Shown here: positions 1-6,578 of the stretch, piece after piece
How the letters are laid out: each line of letters begins with the position of its first letter
Numbering within the stretch: the first letter of the stretch is position 1
Assembly: GCA_025934595.1 (NCBI GenBank)
Contig: JAICXU010000126.1
Location: 1 to 7,703 of the forward strand
DNA: 7,703 nucleotides
Reading direction: 5' to 3'
From: Polyangiaceae bacterium
Lineage (GTDB): Bacteria; Myxococcota_A; Polyangia; Polyangiales; Polyangiaceae
Program-made: the position numbers and the translations under genes
The notes under the pieces: generated by a model
What the model was told of the DNA's origin: nothing
Databases searched by the model: none
Seen by the model: the letters and a program-made list of their open reading frames with translations, nothing else

Positions 1-1717
1 CGAATCGACTGAACGCAGCGAGCGCGTGCTTCGCCGCGCCGGCGCGATTGTAGACGGCGGCCGTGGCAGCGACGTGCTCGGCGAACGCGCGACGCGTGGG
101 CGGCGCCTCCGGCCGGGCCCGTCCGAAGCGCATGCCCACGGCGAAAAACAAAATGACGACCGCGAAAAACGCATGTCCGAGCGGAAGCCCGAGGCCCGCA
201 TTCAATAGGCCCGTGAACGGATTCGACGGCGGAGAAAATCCGTCGATGGGCGACGCGAACCAGAATCGCGTGCGCGGTACGTTCGTGAGAATCGCGATCG
301 CCGCCGCCGCATTTCCCGGGACAGCGAGGCCCGCGTTCGTGAAGAGGTCGTCGCTCGCCATGCCGTAAATCGAGCCCGATCCGCGCAATTGGCCGACGGC
401 GTAATCCTTGTCGTCCGACGTCGTCGCGATCACGAACGTACGCGGATCTCTCCAGGCGACGGCGGCAGGATGCGCGAGCCGCCCGTGATCGACGCGCGGC
501 TCGGGGTCTTTCGTCGTCTCGTCTTCGCTCGCGTCGTCTTCCACGTCGGGATACGTCTTCACCTCGACGTCGTACGACGTCGTCTTGTCGGCCTTCGCTT
601 TCAGCTCCACGGGCCAATGCTCCGGCGCGCCGATCAAGATCAGCGTGCCGCCGGCTTCCACCCACGTCACGAGGTGACCTTGCGCTTCTTCGGAGAGCGG
701 AACGCGATCGACGTCGATGAAGAGCGCCGGTGTCGTCAGCTTCGTCTGCTCGGTGGGCACCTTGAGACGCACGATCGACGAAGGCATGCGCTCGATCGAC
801 GCGCCCTCCTTTTTCAGCATTGCCATGAGGACGTCGGAGCCCGACGGATCGTTCATGAGCGGCGATCCTCGCCCGCAACCCACGACCAAGATCGCGAGCA
901 TCGCGAGCACGGCGAGCGCGATCCCCGCGTGCCTCACGATCCACGTCGCTCGCTCTTGCGCGACCGATACGCCGCCTTCCGAGGGCTCGCGTCCTCCGAA
1001 GCGCACCATGTCGATCTCGCGCACCAAATCCCGCAGCGGCGGGCGAGCTTCGTCGTCCGTGCACGCGCGCACGTATTCGCCGTGCGTCGTTCCTTTTGCG
1101 ATCCGCACGTTGCCGCGCTTGTCGAGCGCAACGAGCGCCGCGTGCAAATACCGATAAAGCGCGCGGTCGTACTCCTTTCGCGCCGCGAGCATGTTCGCTT
1201 CTTCCAGCATGCGCAGCGGATCTTCTTCGCGAGCCAAGACCGCGGGATCAGCGTCGGTCTTCATTTTCAGCGTGGAGAGCGGCGAGCTCTCGTTCTCGGC
1301 CGGCACACGTCGCGCCGCCGCGATCGATTGGAGGATCGGATAGAGGATCAAAATGAGCACGACGCCGGCCAGCACCCAGAGCCCAATCGCGCCGAGCTTG
1401 TTGAAGAGGAGGCCGAAAAATTTGGCGATCGCTTTCAGAGCGTTCGTGAGCCACGGCCACGTCGTCGTCTTCGGGTGCAACGCATCGTCGCACGCATCGA
1501 CGAGGGGCTGACAATCCGGAATCTCGGCCGCGTAGGGGCAGACAGCGAGCGCCGCTTCCGAGAGCGGCGTTCCCGGATTCGCGCAAAAGCCTCTTTGCGC
1601 CGCGAGCACGTCTGCGGCATCCGCGTTCGCGCGTGCGGGGTCGATGGTGGCGCGCGCCGGTGACGCGAGGAGCATCACGAACACCCATAAAAATAGGCAA
1701 ATCGTGAGCCGGCGCAT
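1..1717 (-). CDS. DUF4129-DUF4350 fusion membrane protein (3' end beyond window)
   Basis: The frame from ATG 1717 stays open to base 1, giving 572 residues without a stop, so the C-terminus lies outside the window. Residues 1-23 form a signal peptide or first membrane segment ending in ASPARA. A second hydrophobic segment lies at about 104-127. A DUF4129-like helical region follows at about 166-245 (key stretch DPLRMLEEANMLAARKEY, then FGGREPS). A third membrane segment is at about 264-282. A DUF4350-like domain spans about 285-466, with DPSGSDVLMAML, WVEAGGTLILIG and GSGSIYGMASDDLFTNAG. It contains a very acidic insert at about 389-405. A last membrane segment lies at about 512-528, followed by a cytoplasmic tail. 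DUF4350 and DUF4129 are usually separate neighbouring genes next to MoxR and DUF58; here they are fused. The start overlaps the upstream stop by one base (TGATG) and has GAGG seven bases upstream. An envelope role is inferred; the biochemical function is unknown. Confidence 0.85.
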   Translation of the reverse strand, partial: MRRLTICLFLWVFVMLLASPARATIDPARANADAADVLAAQRGFCANPGTPLSEAALAVCPYAAEIPDCQPLVDACDDALHPKTTTWPWLTNALKAIAKFFGLLFNKLGAIGLWVLAGVVLILILYPILQSIAAARRVPAENESSPLSTLKMKTDADPAVLAREEDPLRMLEEANMLAARKEYDRALYRYLHAALVALDKRGNVRIAKGTTHGEYVRACTDDEARPPLRDLVREIDMVRFGGREPSEGGVSVAQERATWIVRHAGIALAVLAMLAILVVGCGRGSPLMNDPSGSDVLMAMLKKEGASIERMPSSIVRLKVPTEQTKLTTPALFIDVDRVPLSEEAQGHLVTWVEAGGTLILIGAPEHWPVELKAKADKTTSYDVEVKTYPDVEDDASEDETTKDPEPRVDHGRLAHPAAVAWRDPRTFVIATTSDDKDYAVGQLRGSGSIYGMASDDLFTNAGLAVPGNAAAAIAILTNVPRTRFWFASPIDGFSPPSNPFTGLLNAGLGLPLGHAFFAVVILFFAVGMRFGRARPEAPPTRRAFAEHVAATAAVYNRAGAAKHALAAFSRF

Positions 1718-2502
1718 CATGCGGCCTCACGCGCGCGGAGCATGAGCGCGAGGAATCGCGCTTGGATGTCCCAACCTTCGATCCGTGTGCGCGTGTTCAA
1801 ATAGAAGAAAAAGCGCATCGTCGCGACGATGGGGACGGCCGCCCAGAAGCCGAGCAGCGCGGTGTAGCTGCCGCCGGCGGAAAACGCGGACTCGGGCGCG
1901 GTGACCTCGAAGAGATTTTCGAGCACCAGGCGCGAGACGTAGTCACCGAGCAAGAACACCGAGCAGAGCGAGGCGGCCGCGAGCATGAGCCACACCATGA
2001 CCGCGTCGCCTGCGCTCGCGAACGCGAGACGTTGCGAACGCGTGAGCGCGGTGCCGATCCCGATCCCTTCGAGAAGCGCGACCTCGGGCAAAAAGAGCAT
2101 CGCGGGCCCGAAGTACAAAAGCCCGATCGAGCACATTGCAGCGCCGAGCACGATCGCAATCATCTGCGTGAAACGTGCGACCGCGAGCCGCGGCAAAAGA
2201 CGAAGCGAGCCGCCGAGAGCGGAACGAACGCTCGCGCCGTGCTCGAAGACGAGCTTCGATGCGAGGAGAGTGAAAGGTGCCTGCGCGAACGCGGCGATCA
2301 GGATCGAGACTGCCCATGCGAGCGCCCAACCATGCGTGGTCCCGAGCCAAAGGGTGAAGGCATAAGCGGGGACGATCACGACGAGCATCGCGCGCGCGTA
2401 AAAGCTCCAATGCTCGGCGACGAAACGGAGCGCGAGATCGACGACGTCGAGCACCGGCCGCGCGCGGAGGACGACGCGGACCTGCATCGGTTGCGCGATC
2501 AT
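1717..2502 (-). CDS. Multi-pass membrane protein of the SpoIIM-RDD-DUF4129 cluster
   Basis: This 261-aa protein has no signal peptide and about five hydrophobic segments by eye, near residues 37-55, 59-79, 111-137, 167-187 and 213-230. I do not recognise a named enzyme. Two stretches look conserved: LPEVALLEG followed by a TRSQRL turn at about 139-159, and the C-terminal FYLNTRTRIEGWDI at 233-246. They resemble membrane proteins annotated as hypothetical or as a glycerophosphodiesterase-type membrane domain in clusters with DUF4129 and RDD genes; this is from memory, not a search. There is no catalytic motif. The start is well supported: ATG 2502 overlaps the SpoIIM stop as ATGA and has GAGGAGG seven bases upstream. 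Its stop overlaps the next ATG by one base. It probably forms part of a membrane complex with the neighbouring SpoIIM and DUF4129 proteins. Confidence 0.85.
   Translation of the reverse strand: MIAQPMQVRVVLRARPVLDVVDLALRFVAEHWSFYARAMLVVIVPAYAFTLWLGTTHGWALAWAVSILIAAFAQAPFTLLASKLVFEHGASVRSALGGSLRLLPRLAVARFTQMIAIVLGAAMCSIGLLYFGPAMLFLPEVALLEGIGIGTALTRSQRLAFASAGDAVMVWLMLAAASLCSVFLLGDYVSRLVLENLFEVTAPESAFSAGGSYTALLGFWAAVPIVATMRFFFYLNTRTRIEGWDIQARFLALMLRAREAA
1725..1728 (-). promoter_or_regulatory. Ribosome binding site of the DUF4129-DUF4350 gene
   Basis: The minus strand reads GAGG, seven bases before ATG 1717. Two ATGs stand in a row (1720 and 1717); only the second opens the real frame, and it also has the better spacing. 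Confidence 0.55.
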
Positions 2503-3509
2503 CGCTCTGCCTCCTCGACGTCGGCGCCGCCGCGGCCGCCGAGGAAGAGATAGACGAGGACGAGGAGGAGCGCGACGCCGCCGAACGTGCGCTTCACGAC
2601 GTCGGGGGCGCTCGACGCGGACCAGAACGCTTCGATCGACGCGGCGATGAACAGCATGGCGGCCGCGCCGCTCGCAAGAACCGCCGCGTCTTTTCCGGCG
2701 TGACGGAGCGATGCCATGCGCGTCTTCTCACCGGGCGAGACGAGCGACCAGCCGAGGGCGAGGCCGGCGCCACCTGCGATCACGATCGCGCCGAGCTCGA
2801 ACGAGCTGTGACCGACGATGAACGTGAGGATGTTGTCGCCCGCGCCTTGCGACGTGACGTAGCCGATGATGGCGCCCGTCGCGAGCCCGTTCGAGAGCAA
2901 GTAGAACGCGGAGCCGAGACCGAAAAAAATTCCCGTCGCGAAGCAACGGAGCGCGATGCCGACGTTGTTGTTGACGTAGAAGCCCGCCATCATCGCGCCT
3001 TGTCCGCTCTCGCGTCCGCCGGCAAATCCCGCGCGATACGATTCGGTGAGCCCGCGCAGCTGCGATTCGGATGCGACGCGAAACGCAAAGGAGGGATCGT
3101 GCATCGAGGCGAAAAAAGCCGCGAAAAACGGCACGAAAAACAACAAAAACGCGATCGTCATCGCCGTGCGATGGCGACGAACCGCGCGCGGAAATGCGAG
3201 CGCCGCGTCTTTGAAACGAATGCTCCGTGACGAGGTGGAGCGCGCATACACGCCGTAGACGATGGTGTGCGCGCTCGCGGTGAGCGCTTGGAGAGAGTCG
3301 ACGAGCGGCGCGCTGTAGCGTGCGGCTTGGGCGGCGGCGAGATCGGCGCAGAGATCGCGATAGAGAGGAGAGAGGCGCGCGATCTCTTCGGCGGTAAGAC
3401 GCTTCACGCCGTGGACTTGCGCGTGCCTCACGAGCGATTCGAGCGCCGTCCAATCGTGCTGGCGACGCATCGCGAATGCGCCTTCGTTGACGTGCGAGGT
3501 CAGCGCCAC
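2499..3509 (-). CDS. SpoIIM/DUF95 family integral membrane protein
   Basis: The 336-aa product has a soluble helical N-terminus (residues 15-110) with W20, LTAEEIARLSPLYRDL at 38-53 and an AQAARY stretch typical of the family. Hydrophobic segments follow near 116-134, 184-206, 228-255, 274-296 and 308-324. Family hallmarks are visible: GFYVNNN at 176-182, F190 with the glycines of TGIFFGLGS, the NG pair at 207-208, and GHSSFELGAIVIAGGAG at 233-249, matching the usual H-G-x-x-E-L pattern. SpoIIM proper acts in engulfment during endosporulation; in non-endospore formers this family sits with RDD, MoxR and DUF58 genes and its role is unclear, so the name spoIIM should not be transferred. The start is GTG at 3509, supported by GGGAGGG eight bases upstream. 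It overlaps the RDD gene by 10 bases. An internal ATG at 3470 is a shorter alternative start. Confidence 0.9.
   Translation of the reverse strand: MALTSHVNEGAFAMRRQHDWTALESLVRHAQVHGVKRLTAEEIARLSPLYRDLCADLAAAQAARYSAPLVDSLQALTASAHTIVYGVYARSTSSRSIRFKDAALAFPRAVRRHRTAMTIAFLLFFVPFFAAFFASMHDPSFAFRVASESQLRGLTESYRAGFAGGRESGQGAMMAGFYVNNNVGIALRCFATGIFFGLGSAFYLLSNGLATGAIIGYVTSQGAGDNILTFIVGHSSFELGAIVIAGGAGLALGWSLVSPGEKTRMASLRHAGKDAAVLASGAAAMLFIAASIEAFWSASSAPDVVKRTFGGVALLLVLVYLFLGGRGGADVEEAER
2510..2516 (-). promoter_or_regulatory. Ribosome binding site of the 261-aa membrane protein gene
   Basis: The minus strand reads GAGGAGG, seven bases before ATG 2502, inside the codons for the Glu-rich end of the SpoIIM-family protein. 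With the ATGA overlap it fixes the start. Confidence 0.75.
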
Positions 3510-4333
3510 GACGGCGGCCCTCCCGGCGGCGACGATTGACGCGAAGACGGCGGTGCATCACCCCGACCCGCGTTCATCGCGAGCTCGTACAAAAGCGCGA
3601 GCACGCGCGAAGGGTCGCGTCGCGAAAAATCGTAGCGACGACCGAGCGGCTCGACGAGCATCTCCGCGAGCTCGTGCTCGCGCGCCGGCCCGAGCGTTTG
3701 TTTGCGCCGCAAAAAAAGCTCGATCGCAGCGCGCTCGTCGGGATCGAGCCGCACGACCATCGGCAATGCGGCGAGCTCCTCGGCCGTCGCGGGCGGATAG
3801 AGGACGATGGGCTGCGCGCGCACGAGGCTCCTGCCTTCGATGACGACCATCGTGCCGGCGACGAGATCTCCGAGCCTCTGGAATCGCTTCGTGCAGAGCA
3901 TCGTCACGACGCCGACGACGTATCCGATCGGCAAGATGTCGGCGGCGCGCAGCACGTTGCGGAGCGCGGCTTCGCGAAAGCCGATGGGCCTACCTTCGAT
4001 CGTGACGACGTGCAGATTCGCGGCCCGCTTGCCGGGGCTTCGGCCTTGGAAGCCTTCCCACGCGACGAAGTAAACCCACTCGGCGCAGAACGCGAGAAGC
4101 AAAAGGACGCCGACGCCCGCGCCCGCGAGCCCGCTCATCTCGTCGCCGACGGCGTGCGCGCCGATGAAGAGTAGGCCCACGAAAATGGCAATGACGCCGA
4201 ACGTGCCGTAGCAAATGCAAATGTCGACGAAGTACGCGACGCACCGGCGCGCGGGGCCCGCGACGCGATGGCGGAACACGATGTGCTCCGGCGTCTCGAT
4301 GGCGATGTCGGTATCGAGGGGCGCTCCGGTCAT
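3500..4333 (-). CDS. RDD family membrane protein
   Basis: The 277-aa protein shows the RDD signature: R30 and D37 in RRCVAYFVDICIC, then GRSPGKRAANLHVV at 97-110, and R125, N126, R129 and D132 in ALRNVLRAADILP. Membrane segments lie at about 33-57, 72-92 and 134-147. The RDD domain ends near residue 165. A further 110 residues form a soluble, charged, mostly helical tail (about 183-255) and a Pro/Ser-rich end. RDD proteins have been linked to ion or solute transport and to membrane complexes, but no substrate can be read from this sequence. The gene follows the lipoprotein gene after 19 bases and overlaps the SpoIIM gene by 10, so all are probably cotranscribed. No clear Shine-Dalgarno precedes ATG 4333, which may mean translation is coupled to the gene upstream. 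Confidence 0.9.
   Translation of the reverse strand: MTGAPLDTDIAIETPEHIVFRHRVAGPARRCVAYFVDICICYGTFGVIAIFVGLLFIGAHAVGDEMSGLAGAGVGVLLLLAFCAEWVYFVAWEGFQGRSPGKRAANLHVVTIEGRPIGFREAALRNVLRAADILPIGYVVGVVTMLCTKRFQRLGDLVAGTMVVIEGRSLVRAQPIVLYPPATAEELAALPMVVRLDPDERAAIELFLRRKQTLGPAREHELAEMLVEPLGRRYDFSRRDPSRVLALLYELAMNAGRGDAPPSSRQSSPPGGPPSWR
3518..3524 (-). promoter_or_regulatory. Ribosome binding site of the SpoIIM-family gene
   Basis: The minus strand reads GGGAGGG, eight bases before GTG 3509. It lies within the 3' end of the RDD gene. This strong site decides for the GTG start over the internal ATG at 3470. Confidence 0.7.
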
Positions 4334-4352
4334 CCGAGGGACGACGAGGCTA

Positions 4353-4994
4353 TCAATGCTCCGCTGCGCGCGGTACGTCTTCGATCGCGTCGAGCTTCAA
4401 ATCGCCGAGGACGTGCAGGCGCGTGGCCGCGAGCCGTTCGGAGAGCGTGTCGGCCTCTTTCTCGGACGAGACGATCGTGGCGACGTGGAAAAATAGGCAT
4501 TTTCGCACGCGCGCACCGAACGCCATCACGTCGCCCACGAGCTCGCCGTGCTCGCCCGGCCGCATGCTCACCCACACGCGTGTGTCGAAATCGTCGGGGC
4601 CCAGCATCGGCTCGTCCTCGATCGTACGTGCGTTCGCCATCGCCTTCGGAACGAGGCCGAGCTCGCGGGCGCGTTCTTCGCACATCGCGCGATTCACGAG
4701 ATTCGATTCGACGAACGTCGTCGCGAGAAGCGCAGTGCGACTTTTTTTGTGCTCGGCGACGAACACGGGCTTGCTCGATTTCACGATCGACCAATTCTTC
4801 GCATCGGGCACGTGCACCGTGAGCTCCTCGATCGTCGAATGCAGGTCTCCCCAGCTCGCCGCCGTGAGCGGCAGGTCGTCGCTCGGCGTCTGCACGGTTG
4901 CCACCGGCGCAGCCTTCGGCGGCGGCGCGCTCGCTGCGCTTCCGCACCCCGCCAGCGTCAGAAAAAAAATCCGAGTCAGATCTTGGTGAGCCAC
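4353..4994 (-). CDS. Predicted lipoprotein of unknown function
   Basis: From GTG 4994 the product has 213 residues. A short hydrophobic stretch RIFFLTLAGC ends in a lipobox (LAGC, lipidated Cys17). It is followed by a low-complexity Ala/Pro linker at about 19-37, as expected for a tethered periplasmic lipoprotein. The rest (about 45-205) is a single soluble mixed alpha/beta domain with motifs such as W49, W68, the pair C105/C166, and a C-terminal helix SSEKEADTLSERLAATRLHVLG. I do not recognise a family. The start is uncertain: GTG 4994 lies 19 bases inside ilvE, and a CTG at 4979 would give a very short leader. No ATG gives a sensible start, and neither candidate has a good Shine-Dalgarno. 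The frame stays open upstream as a shadow of ilvE, so that upstream part is not counted. The gene is probably translated by coupling to ilvE. Confidence 0.75.
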   Translation of the reverse strand: MAHQDLTRIFFLTLAGCGSAASAPPPKAAPVATVQTPSDDLPLTAASWGDLHSTIEELTVHVPDAKNWSIVKSSKPVFVAEHKKSRTALLATTFVESNLVNRAMCEERARELGLVPKAMANARTIEDEPMLGPDDFDTRVWVSMRPGEHGELVGDVMAFGARVRKCLFFHVATIVSSEKEADTLSERLAATRLHVLGDLKLDAIEDVPRAAEH

Positions 4995-5908
4995 TCGGGA
5001 TGTGAGTTGTCCGAGCCGCGGACGATGTCGAAGAAGCGTGTTTGCAAGCGTTTCGTGATCGGGCCGACGATGCCTTCCGAGCCTTGCGGGCCGATGAGAC
5101 GATTGTCGATTTCGCGGACGGGCGTGACCTCGGCGGCGGTGCCGGTGAGGAACACTTCGTCGGCGAGCCAAAGCTGCTCGCGATTGCAGCGACCCTCGCG
5201 CACCTCGATCTTCTCGTCTTTCGCGAGCTCGATGATCGTGTCGCGCGTGATGCCCTCGAGGATCGAGCACGAAAGATCCGGCGTGTGCAGTACGCCATTT
5301 TTCACGAAGAAAATATTTTCGCCGGACGCCTCGGACACGTAGCCGGTCGCGTCGAGCATGATGGCTTCGTCGTAGCCGCCGAGCTTCGCCTCGCGCTTCG
5401 CCATGACGCTGTTCGTGTATTGGCCGGTGAGCTTCGCCTTCGCGAGGCTGATGTTCACGTGATGGCGCGCGAACGAAGAGACCTTCGCGCGGATGCCGTT
5501 CTTCAGCGCTTCGTCGCCGAGATACGCGCCCCACTTCCACGCCATGACGGCGGTGCGGATCGGATTGTTCGGTGCGTAGACGCCCATCGCGCCGTCGCCG
5601 ATGTAGATGAGCGGCCGCAAGTAACCTTCTTCGAGATTGTTCGCGCGGAGAACTTCGGCGCACGCCGTCATGACTTGATCGCGCGAAAACCGCGGCGCCA
5701 TCAGTGTGAGCTTGCACGAATCGAAGAGCCGATCGATGTGCTCCTTCAAGCGGAAGATGTAGCTTTTGCCGTCCTTCCTCTTGTAGCAACGGATGCCTTC
5801 GAAGGCTCCGAGGCCGTAGTGCATCGTGTGGGTGAGGATCGAGATTTGGGCCTCGTCCCACGGGATCATCTCCCCCTCGAGCCAGATCTTTTGAAGCTTC
5901 TCGACCAT
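4976..5908 (-). CDS. ilvE: Branched-chain amino acid aminotransferase (fold-type IV PLP)
   Basis: The 310-aa product is full length for the family and aligns along its whole length with E. coli IlvE as I recall it. It catalyses reversible PLP-dependent transamination between Leu, Ile or Val and their 2-oxo acids, with glutamate and 2-oxoglutarate as partners, in the cytoplasm. Visible landmarks are Y31 and F36 in YGLGAFEGIRCY, R60, YLRPLIYIGD around R98, WGAYLG with Y129, the probable Schiff-base K159 in AKAKLTGQY, Y164, E193 in VSEASGEN, and T257-A258 in LTGTAAEVTPVR. ATG 5908 fits the usual MVEK...IWLEGEMIPW start. It has no recognisable Shine-Dalgarno and lies 76 bases after the small upstream gene. 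The 3' end overlaps the lipoprotein gene by 19 bases. No other isoleucine-valine synthesis gene is visible in the window. Confidence 0.97.
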   Translation of the reverse strand: MVEKLQKIWLEGEMIPWDEAQISILTHTMHYGLGAFEGIRCYKRKDGKSYIFRLKEHIDRLFDSCKLTLMAPRFSRDQVMTACAEVLRANNLEEGYLRPLIYIGDGAMGVYAPNNPIRTAVMAWKWGAYLGDEALKNGIRAKVSSFARHHVNISLAKAKLTGQYTNSVMAKREAKLGGYDEAIMLDATGYVSEASGENIFFVKNGVLHTPDLSCSILEGITRDTIIELAKDEKIEVREGRCNREQLWLADEVFLTGTAAEVTPVREIDNRLIGPQGSEGIVGPITKRLQTRFFDIVRGSDNSHPEWLTKI

Positions 5909-5934
5909 GCGCGGAATCTAGTCGCAGGTTCTTC

Positions 5935-5966
5935 GAAGGGCCAGACCTAGCGTGCGTGTGCCCTTC
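5935..5966. repeat. Inverted repeat in the ilvE leader
   Basis: GAAGGGC at 5935-5941 pairs with GCCCTTC at 5960-5966 across an 18-base loop, in the 76-base gap between the 81-aa gene and ilvE. On the minus-strand transcript the stem is not followed by a U-run, so it is not a classical terminator. There is no leader peptide with Leu, Ile or Val codons that would suggest attenuation. It could be a processing or regulator site, or chance. Confidence 0.35.
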
Positions 5967-5984
5967 CGATCGCGTCGTAGTGCG

Positions 5985-6230
5985 TCAAGACTCGGTCTCA
6001 CGTCGCAAGCCGCGGAGCGCGACCGCGATCGTCTGAATGCCGGTCAAAAGGCCGTCTTCGTAATGCCAATCCGGATCGCGGAGCTCCGGAAAATCGTGCG
6101 GATTGCGCAGATCTTCGTCGGTGAGACCCGGCTTCAAACGACGCGCGAGCGCGCTTACTTTTTTTCGCTGAAGCTCCTCGGTATCGGTGACGAGGCGTTC
6201 GATGCGATCCCAAAGCGCGTCTTCGTTCAT
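5985..6230 (-). CDS. Conserved small protein, 81 aa, unknown function
   Basis: ATG 6230 opens an 81-aa soluble protein whose start overlaps the ferredoxin stop as ATGA. An N-terminal helix rich in acidic and basic residues (about 3-33, NEDALWDRIERLVTDTEEL then QRKKVSALARRL) is followed by a conserved-looking segment, LKPGLTDEDLRNPHDFPEL (32-50), then DPDWHYEDGLLTGIQTI (52-68) and a short C-terminal helix. There are no cysteines, no membrane segment and no signal peptide. I recall similar small hypothetical proteins with an LRNPHDFPEL/DPDWHYEDG core in deltaproteobacterial and myxobacterial genomes, but cannot name a family. The tight coupling suggests a function linked to the ferredoxin. The frame is open further upstream, but that part is antisense or alternate-frame sequence inside the ferredoxin gene and does not look like protein. 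Confidence 0.85.
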   Translation of the reverse strand: MNEDALWDRIERLVTDTEELQRKKVSALARRLKPGLTDEDLRNPHDFPELRDPDWHYEDGLLTGIQTIAVALRGLRRETES

Positions 6231-6529
6231 GATATTTTCTCGTCGCGCGCCGCAAAGAGCGCGGGTGCGTCGGCGGCTTCGGCGTCGGTGAAAATTCGCG
6301 CGTGCGGATAGCGCGCGCACGTTGCACCGCGCTTCGGACAAATGCCCATGCATGCGGTCTTCGTGATCCACACGCGCGCGTGCTCCCCGTGATGCGCGAC
6401 CTCCTTCTTCAGCGCGTCGTAGAGCGCGTCGCCGGCGTCTCCGCACCCGGGGCCGAGCGGTGAGCTCGCGTCTCGCCGATTCGTGCACACGAAAAAATGG
6501 ACGGTCGGGCCGAATTCGCTGAGGCGCAC
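6227..6529 (-). CDS. Thioredoxin-like [2Fe-2S] ferredoxin
   Basis: The 100-aa product matches the thioredoxin-fold [2Fe-2S] ferredoxin family (Aquifex aeolicus Fd type and NuoE-like C-terminal domains). Four likely ligands are C15 in HFFVCTNRR, C29 in PLGPGCG, and C60 and C64 in TACMGICPKRG, with spacing close to the family pattern. C71 is an extra cysteine. The closing ARYPHARIFTDAEAADAPALF corresponds to the usual VxYP...WY...DA segment. It should act as a cytoplasmic one-electron carrier; its partner cannot be read from the sequence. The start is uncertain because there is no ATG in frame near the domain. GTG 6529 gives an eight- to ten-residue lead-in, as in homologues; GTG 6547 and TTG 6541 are alternatives, and no good Shine-Dalgarno separates them. 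The stop overlaps the next gene as ATGA. A long upstream extension of this frame is rejected as non-coding. Confidence 0.88.
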   Translation of the reverse strand: MRLSEFGPTVHFFVCTNRRDASSPLGPGCGDAGDALYDALKKEVAHHGEHARVWITKTACMGICPKRGATCARYPHARIFTDAEAADAPALFAARDEKIS

Positions 6530-6578
6530 GCACCGGCACAATCGCACACATCTTCGGCGCTTGTCCTCCCGCGAGTCG

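Noticed and set aside
389..1663. 424-aa plus-strand open frame
   Set aside because: It is antisense to the DUF4129-DUF4350 gene and made largely of Arg/His/Glu-rich sequence with no domain. It is typical of a shadow frame opened by GC-rich codon bias.
1762..2553. 263-aa plus-strand open frame
   Set aside because: It is antisense to the 261-aa membrane protein and consists of charged low-complexity sequence, while the minus-strand frame gives clear membrane segments, a Shine-Dalgarno and coupled ends.
4995..5861. Upstream extension of the lipoprotein frame into ilvE, up to 502 aa in total
   Set aside because: The added part is Arg/His-rich and lies wholly inside ilvE in another frame; the lipobox shows the real protein starts near 4994.
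5042..5950. 302-aa plus-strand open frame opposite ilvE
   Set aside because: ilvE on the minus strand aligns along its full length with a known family; this frame is its antisense shadow.
5935..5966. Transcription terminator or attenuator before ilvE
   Set aside because: The stem lacks a following U-run, the loop is long, and no leader peptide with Leu, Ile or Val codons is present.
6231..6551. N-terminal extension of the 81-aa protein, giving 188 aa
   Set aside because: The extra 107 residues are Arg-rich and lie over the ferredoxin gene in another frame; ATG 6230 with its ATGA overlap is the natural start.
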